Below, in pieces: positions 59,388 to 64,000 of a DNA stretch of 64,000 bases (its first letter is position 1; each line of letters opens with the position of its first letter). Position numbers and translations under genes: made by a program. The notes beneath the pieces were generated by a model that saw nothing but the letters and a program-made list of their open reading frames with translations, searched no databases and was not told where the DNA came from. Source of the stretch: Maribacter sp. MMG018 (lineage in GTDB: Bacteria > Bacteroidota > Bacteroidia > Flavobacteriales > Flavobacteriaceae); the NCBI RefSeq assembly GCF_018100785.1, contig NZ_JAGJEC010000001.1, positions 62,001 to 126,000 of the forward strand, in the 5' to 3' direction.

Positions 59388-61877
59388 CTACTTTTTTGAT
59401 TTTGCTTTTGCTTTTGTCTTTTTTTTGGGTGTCTTTTTTTCTATTAATGCCGAGGCCTCTTCAAGCGTCATTTTTGCCGCATCTACCGTTTTGGCCAACT
59501 CCACCTTTATCTTACCCTTAATAATGTTGTGTCTTCCCCAACGGGCCTTTTCTATACGAATACCTTCTTCTGGCCAATTCTGAACCACCTTCTCTATCTC
59601 TTTTTGTTTCTTGGCCTCGATCAACTCAACAATATCCTCTTGCGAAAGATTATCAAAATCGTACTTTTTGTTCACGTTTATGAACATACCGTTCCATTTG
59701 ATAAAGGGGCCGAACCTACCTACGCCCTTGGTAACATCTTTATCTTCATAAGTGGTTATAGGCGCATCCGCTTTTTGCTTTTCCTTAATAAGTTCAATGG
59801 CACGTTCCATCTCCACATCCATGGCACTCTCCCCTTTTGGCAACGAGATAAACTTTTTACCAAAACGCACATAGGGTCCAAAACGACCTACATTGGCCTC
59901 TACTTCTTCCCCTTCATATACCCCAAGTTTACGAGGCAACTTAAACAGCTCCATCGCATCCTCATAAGTAATCGTATTTAAAGACTGATCGGGCAACAGA
60001 CTTGCGAACAAAGGCTTATCTTCATCGTCTACAGTACCTATTTGTACCATAGGCCCGAACCTGCCCAAGCGAACAGATACCTGTCTTCCTGTTTTTGGAT
60101 CTGTACCAAGAACACGTTCACCACTTGCACGATCGGCATTTTCTTGTACATCTAACACGGTAGGATGAAAATCTTTATAAAAGTTCTTCATCATTTTCTT
60201 CCAATCTTCTTCACCTGCAGCGATCTCATCAAAATCTTCCTCCACCTGTGCAGTAAAGTTATAGTCTAGAATGTTTCCGAAATTGGCTACCAAGAAATCG
60301 GTTACGATCGTACCTATATCCGTTGGAACCATTTTACCTTTATCGGAACCAACATTTTCGGTTAGGCTCTTTTCTTTGACGGCATCGGCTTCCAATACCA
60401 ATTGGGCATACTTTCTTTCAGTACCTTCTATCGTACCCTTCTCTACATAACCCCTATTCAATATCGTAGAAATTGTAGGCGCATAGGTAGAAGGTCTTCC
60501 AATACCCAACTCTTCCAGTTTTTTTACCAACGAGGCTTCCGTAAAACGATATGGAGGCCTAGTAAAGCGTTCTGTTGCGGTTATATAGTTATTATATAAT
60601 GTTTCGCCAACCTTCATCGCCGGCAACATTCCTTCTTGTTCCTCTGCTAGGTCCTCATCGTCCACACCTTCCATGTACACTTTTAAGAAGCCATCAAAAG
60701 TGATCACCTCTCCGTTTGCGGTGAACTCCTCATTATGTTTATTCGATTTTATCCTAACATTGGTACGCTCTAATTGGGCATCACTCATTTGAGACGCCAC
60801 CGTACGTTTCCATATTAAATCGTACAGTTTGGCCTGATCTCTTTCCAATGAAGGAGACTGGTTGCCCATATCGGTAGGCCTTATGGCCTCATGTGCCTCT
60901 TGCGCTCCTTTAGATTTTCCTGTAAAGTTACGTACCTTACTATATTTTTCTCCGTAGTTTTTTACAATGGCCTCTTTCGCGGCATTAATTGCCTCACCCG
61001 AAAGGTTTACACTATCCGTTCTCATATATGTTATAAGACCGGCTTCGTACAAGCGTTGTGCTACCTGCATTGTTCTGCCTACAGAAAAATATAACTTTCT
61101 TGATGCCTCTTGTTGCAAGGTAGAAGTGGTAAATGGTGCAGAAGGCGATTTTTTAGCTGGTTTTTTATCCAGTTTAGCAACAGAAAAATCTGCTTCAATA
61201 TTCTTTTCCAAGAAATCGTTCGCCTCTTTCTTAGAAGCAAAAGCCTTATTTAGTTTGGCCGTAAAAACACTACCCGAGGCTGTTTTGAATTCAGCACTTA
61301 TCTTAAAGGAGGCTTCTGGTGTAAATGCTTCTATCTCTCTTTCTCTCTCTACGATCAATCGCACCGCTACAGACTGAACACGACCTGCAGAAAGACCCGG
61401 TTTTATCTTTTTCCATAATACCGGAGAGAGTTGATACCCTACCAAACGATCTAAGATCCTTCTAGCCTGTTGGGCATTTACCAGATTATAATTTATTTCT
61501 CTTGGGTTCTCTATAGCCTTTTGTATCGCCCCTTTGGTTACAGAGTTAAAAACGATTCTTTTGGTCTTATTTTTATCTAAACCTAATTCTTCCGCCAAAT
61601 GCCAAGAAATAGCCTCTCCTTCTCGGTCCTCATCACTTGCCAACCAAATAGTTTCCGCTTTTTTGGCAAGGTCCTTCAGTTTTTTCACCAAGGCTTTCTT
61701 TTCCTTGTCAACGATATACTTAGGCTCAAAACCATTCTCTACATCTACCCCTAATTCTTTTGATGGCAAATCTGCGATATGTCCAAAACTGGACTCCACC
61801 TTGAAATCTTTTCCTAGAAATTTTTCAATGGTCTTAGCTTTTGCCGGGGACTCAACTATTACTAAATTTTTGGCCAT
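59388..61877 (-). CDS. topA: DNA topoisomerase I
   Basis: Type IA topoisomerase of about 829 residues. The TOPRIM domain is at 1-115 (VIVESPAKAKTIEKFLG and ASDEDREGEAISWHL), the strand-passage core follows, and the active-site tyrosine is in GLITYMRTDSVNL near residue 300. Instead of zinc fingers the C-terminus holds several glycine-rich topoisomerase C-terminal repeats (RLGRFGPMVQIG, NVGRFGPYVRFG, GVGRFGPFIKWN) and a Lys-rich tail. The ATG at 61877 (MAKNLVIVESPAK) is chosen because a -7 promoter element lies at 61898-61905, inside any longer reading frame. Confidence 0.95.
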   Translation of the reverse strand: MAKNLVIVESPAKAKTIEKFLGKDFKVESSFGHIADLPSKELGVDVENGFEPKYIVDKEKKALVKKLKDLAKKAETIWLASDEDREGEAISWHLAEELGLDKNKTKRIVFNSVTKGAIQKAIENPREINYNLVNAQQARRILDRLVGYQLSPVLWKKIKPGLSAGRVQSVAVRLIVEREREIEAFTPEASFKISAEFKTASGSVFTAKLNKAFASKKEANDFLEKNIEADFSVAKLDKKPAKKSPSAPFTTSTLQQEASRKLYFSVGRTMQVAQRLYEAGLITYMRTDSVNLSGEAINAAKEAIVKNYGEKYSKVRNFTGKSKGAQEAHEAIRPTDMGNQSPSLERDQAKLYDLIWKRTVASQMSDAQLERTNVRIKSNKHNEEFTANGEVITFDGFLKVYMEGVDDEDLAEEQEGMLPAMKVGETLYNNYITATERFTRPPYRFTEASLVKKLEELGIGRPSTYAPTISTILNRGYVEKGTIEGTERKYAQLVLEADAVKEKSLTENVGSDKGKMVPTDIGTIVTDFLVANFGNILDYNFTAQVEEDFDEIAAGEEDWKKMMKNFYKDFHPTVLDVQENADRASGERVLGTDPKTGRQVSVRLGRFGPMVQIGTVDDEDKPLFASLLPDQSLNTITYEDAMELFKLPRKLGVYEGEEVEANVGRFGPYVRFGKKFISLPKGESAMDVEMERAIELIKEKQKADAPITTYEDKDVTKGVGRFGPFIKWNGMFINVNKKYDFDNLSQEDIVELIEAKKQKEIEKVVQNWPEEGIRIEKARWGRHNIIKGKIKVELAKTVDAAKMTLEEASALIEKKTPKKKTKAKAKSKK

Positions 61878-61897
61878 GCATTGGTTTTTATGAGCAA

Positions 61898-61905
61898 CAA
61901 AAGTA
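61898..61905 (-). promoter_or_regulatory. -7 element of topA
   Basis: The minus strand reads TACTTTTG, a consensus -7 element 21 nt before ATG 61877. It rules out the upstream in-frame ATG at 61949 as the start. Confidence 0.5.
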
Positions 61906-62157
61906 GTCGATTTTTTTAATTTGCCTTTACTAAACGGTATATACCACAAAAAAACACCCCTTTAAACAACGATATTTTCATTATAAAAAAGATATTTTCC
62001 GATTCAAAATCTATGTAATCCACCAACATCTCTGACATATACGTCCATCATATTCCCCGTTACCGTACACAACACTTTATTATAAACCGACACTATCGGC
62101 AACTATCGCTGTAACTTAATATCTTAAAACAATAGCACGTACGTTGTCTCCTATAAA

Positions 62158-62895
62158 TTAGAACTGTGAAGCGTCCTCTTCAAAACCTACCCCATGTTTA
62201 AACATAAAGTACATTGGTATCTTAGACAACATGGCCGTAAAAAGTATTCCCACACAACATAGCAGAACACCTAATTCAGCTATTAACGACACTATAATTA
62301 TCAGACCGAAAATGACCAACCAATTTTTATTGCCCAATACAAAACTCGCCTTTACGACCTCCATAGCGGACAATTCTTCTTCAAACGCTAAAAAAGCAGG
62401 AAACAGTGACATCGGCACCACAAAATAAATAAGGGCTATTCCACATGTCATCATCCCCACAAGGGAAAGGCCAAGCATAATCAACGACACCATCAATATT
62501 TTTCCGAGCCTACCCTGTTTAAAAAAGTAAAAATAATCACCATCTCCCGTTTCATTCAAATCCTTCAGCCTACATATTCTTAAAAAAGCGGCATTTAAGG
62601 CCATTGCAAAAGTCAGCACCCCTATATACACTATCGGCATAATGATAGACATACTTATAATGACCATAATAGACGGATCTTCATTCCGCAACATATCTGG
62701 ATCTGTTATCCCCATTGCTATCATTGGAATATAGATCATAATATAAAAAGGCAAGATGGTCGCAAAGCCCAGCAACAATATTACAAACCCCTGCAACCAA
62801 ACTTTTTTAAACAGTTCTATCGTCTCCGAGAATATTGTTCCGAAATTCAAAGGAGGCCTATCTGCTATTTTTCTATGCATGCTCTCTAAGCTCAT
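62158..62895 (-). CDS. Hypothetical polytopic membrane protein
   Basis: Membrane protein of 245 residues with about six helices. Residues 16-32 (PLNFGTIFSETIELFKKVW) are an amphipathic cap, then helices at about 35-60, 74-96, 130-165 and 190-225. The layout (NFGTIF-SETIELFKKVWLQG, then a conserved FPAFLAFEEELSAMEVVKAS stretch) resembles DUF4013/DUF975-like or GDPD membrane-domain proteins, which have no assigned activity. It shows no operon with topA (280 nt away) and faces the divergent miaB gene. Confidence 0.65.
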   Translation of the reverse strand: MSLESMHRKIADRPPLNFGTIFSETIELFKKVWLQGFVILLLGFATILPFYIMIYIPMIAMGITDPDMLRNEDPSIMVIISMSIIMPIVYIGVLTFAMALNAAFLRICRLKDLNETGDGDYFYFFKQGRLGKILMVSLIMLGLSLVGMMTCGIALIYFVVPMSLFPAFLAFEEELSAMEVVKASFVLGNKNWLVIFGLIIIVSLIAELGVLLCCVGILFTAMLSKIPMYFMFKHGVGFEEDASQF

Positions 62896-62969
62896 GGTCG
62901 ATTTTTAATTTTTGGCAGTAAAGATAATTTATTTGAATGCCTAAAATTACGCTAAATTAAACTGTCAAC

Positions 62970-63001
62970 TTGTCATATTTTTGAATATAATCCTATCTTT
63001 G
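62970..63001 (+). promoter_or_regulatory. Promoter of miaB
   Basis: TTG at 62970-62972 and TATCTTTG at 62994-63001, 21 nt apart, match the Bacteroidota consensus. The start point would fall near 63008, with a ~22-nt leader. Confidence 0.65.
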
Positions 63002-63029
63002 CAAACCCGATATTTAAAGGCTAAATGGG

Positions 63030-64000
63030 ATGAACATGGAGAAAACTATCGATGAGAGCATACAGGGATCTACCTTGAAAACCGAGAGCAAGACTCAAAA
63101 TAAACGAAACTTATACATAGAAAGTTACGGCTGCGCCATGAATTTTTCCGACAGTGAAATCGTGGCATCCATCTTGGCAACGGAAGGGTTTAACACTACC
63201 CAACAACTTGCCGATGCAGATTTAGTATTGGTCAACACCTGTTCTATAAGGGACAAGGCAGAGCAGACTATCCGAAAACGCCTGAACGAATACAATAAGG
63301 TAAAAAAAACAAGACCACATTTAAAAGTAGGTGTTTTAGGGTGTATGGCCGAACGCCTAAAAGACAAATTGCTGGATGAGGAAAAGATCGTGGATATGGT
63401 CGTTGGCCCCGATGCCTATAAAGACCTTCCGAATCTAATCAAAGAAGTGGACTCGGGTAGAGATGCCGTTAACGTAATCTTGTCCAAAGACGAAACCTAT
63501 GGTGATATTTCACCAGTTAGATTAAATACCAATGGCGTTACCGCCTTTGTTTCCATTACCAGGGGATGCGACAATATGTGTACTTTTTGCGTGGTACCTT
63601 TTACTAGAGGAAGAGAACGGAGTAGAGACCCGCAATCTATACTTGAAGAAGTGAACGAACTATGGAACAATGGGTTCAAGGAGATTACACTTCTCGGACA
63701 AAACGTGGATAGCTACCTATGGTACGGGGGAGGCCTCAAAAAAGATTTTGAAAAAGCGTCCGACATGCAAAAGGCCACTGCCGTTAATTTTGCGAACCTA
63801 TTGGAGATGGTTGCCTTGGCACAACCAAAAATGCGTATACGTTTCTCTACATCGAACCCCCAGGACATGACTTTGGATGTTATCAGAACAATGGCCAAAT
63901 ATGATAATATATGTAACCACATTCATCTCCCCCTACAAAGTGGCAGCAACCGTATTCTTAAAAAAATGAACAGGTTACATACCATTGAAGAATATTTTAA
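63030..64000 (+). CDS. miaB: tRNA methylthiotransferase MiaB (5' part)
   Basis: The first ~323 codons of a radical-SAM enzyme that adds the 2-methylthio group to i6A37 of tRNAs; the gene runs off the window. The N-terminal UPF0004 domain provides C35 (ESYGCAMN), C71 (VNTCSIRD) and C105 (LGCMAE) for the auxiliary cluster. The radical SAM motif [20 protein letters not shown] has C180, C184 and C187, and LLGQNVDSY follows as in all MiaB proteins. An N-terminal extension of ~25 residues is normal. ATG 63030 or 63036 may be used. Confidence 0.95.
   Translation, partial: MNMEKTIDESIQGSTLKTESKTQNKRNLYIESYGCAMNFSDSEIVASILATEGFNTTQQLADADLVLVNTCSIRDKAEQTIRKRLNEYNKVKKTRPHLKVGVLGCMAERLKDKLLDEEKIVDMVVGPDAYKDLPNLIKEVDSGRDAVNVILSKDETYGDISPVRLNTNGVTAFVSITRGCDNMCTFCVVPFTRGRERSRDPQSILEEVNELWNNGFKEITLLGQNVDSYLWYGGGLKKDFEKASDMQKATAVNFANLLEMVALAQPKMRIRFSTSNPQDMTLDVIRTMAKYDNICNHIHLPLQSGSNRILKKMNRLHTIEEYF

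Noticed and set aside
1..64000. CRISPR arrays, prophage, IS elements or tRNA genes
   Set aside because: No regularly spaced repeats, transposase, integrase, capsid genes or tRNA cloverleafs were seen on either strand.

Overview
The window looks like a chromosomal segment of a marine Flavobacteriaceae member (Bacteroidota). The evidence is an intact gldKLMN gliding/type IX secretion (T9SS) locus, a T9SS type-B sorting domain on a secreted LRR protein, SusC-style carboxypeptidase-regulatory domains on a TonB receptor, and repeated promoters of the Bacteroidota type (TTTG near -33, TAnnTTTG near -7). No rRNA, tRNA, CRISPR array, IS element or phage gene was recognised.

Layout. (1) 0-9 kb: a TetR regulator with an SDR oxidoreductase that share related palindromic operators; a candidate structured RNA; a siderophore-type TonB receptor with a PepSY membrane protein; then a nitrilase, a FUSC-type exporter and a YgiD-type extradiol dioxygenase. 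(2) 9-14.3 kb: an accessory island of lipoproteins, a cytosolic LRR protein, unknown proteins and a YcxB-like protein. It contains a frameshifted gene and is flanked by two identical 25-bp repeats. (3) 14.3-21.4 kb: small exported protein, a decayed small gene, an AsmA-like protein, an SBF-type transporter, and an exported protein built from four diverged repeats. (4) 21.5-31.6 kb, the most unusual part: a lipoprotein / SHD1-TM-YHYH / TlpA-like thioredoxin / redoxin operon behind a palindromic operator, then an ArsR / CPKC mini-thioredoxin / OsmC / ArsP-like permease / acetolactate-decarboxylase-FmdE fusion operon. Between the two lies a block with a T9SS-secreted LRR protein, bounded by about 165-bp direct repeats. 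Each repeat carries a terminator and a CRP/FNR-like palindromic promoter.

(5) 31.8-35.5 kb: alpha/beta-hydrolase lipoprotein, AraC regulator, S41 peptidase-like protein and a glyoxalase relic. (6) 35.6-40.6 kb: a minus-strand hydroxyproline catabolism operon (DHDPS-family deaminase, secreted DUF885 peptidase, 4-hydroxyproline epimerase, D-amino-acid dehydrogenase) with a palindrome upstream. (7) 41-48.3 kb: a GIN-domain protein, and a five-gene minus-strand operon for an RND efflux pump whose promoter has two 12-bp direct repeats exactly 21 bp apart. (8) 48.8-64 kb: LRR protein, ABC-F ATPase, DUF983 protein, FAD oxidoreductase, gldN-M-L-K, a ureohydrolase-fold protein with altered metal ligands, topA, a membrane protein and the 5' part of miaB.

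The best candidate for an undescribed system is the 21.5-31.6 kb envelope redox region. Four thiol-redox proteins, a metal/metalloid-type regulator and permease, and two unusual multi-domain envelope proteins (SHD1-TM-YHYH and ALDC-FmdE) lie in two operons that appear to have been adjacent before the LRR block arrived. Its substrate cannot be deduced from sequence alone. All identifications come from reading motifs by eye; no database search was run.
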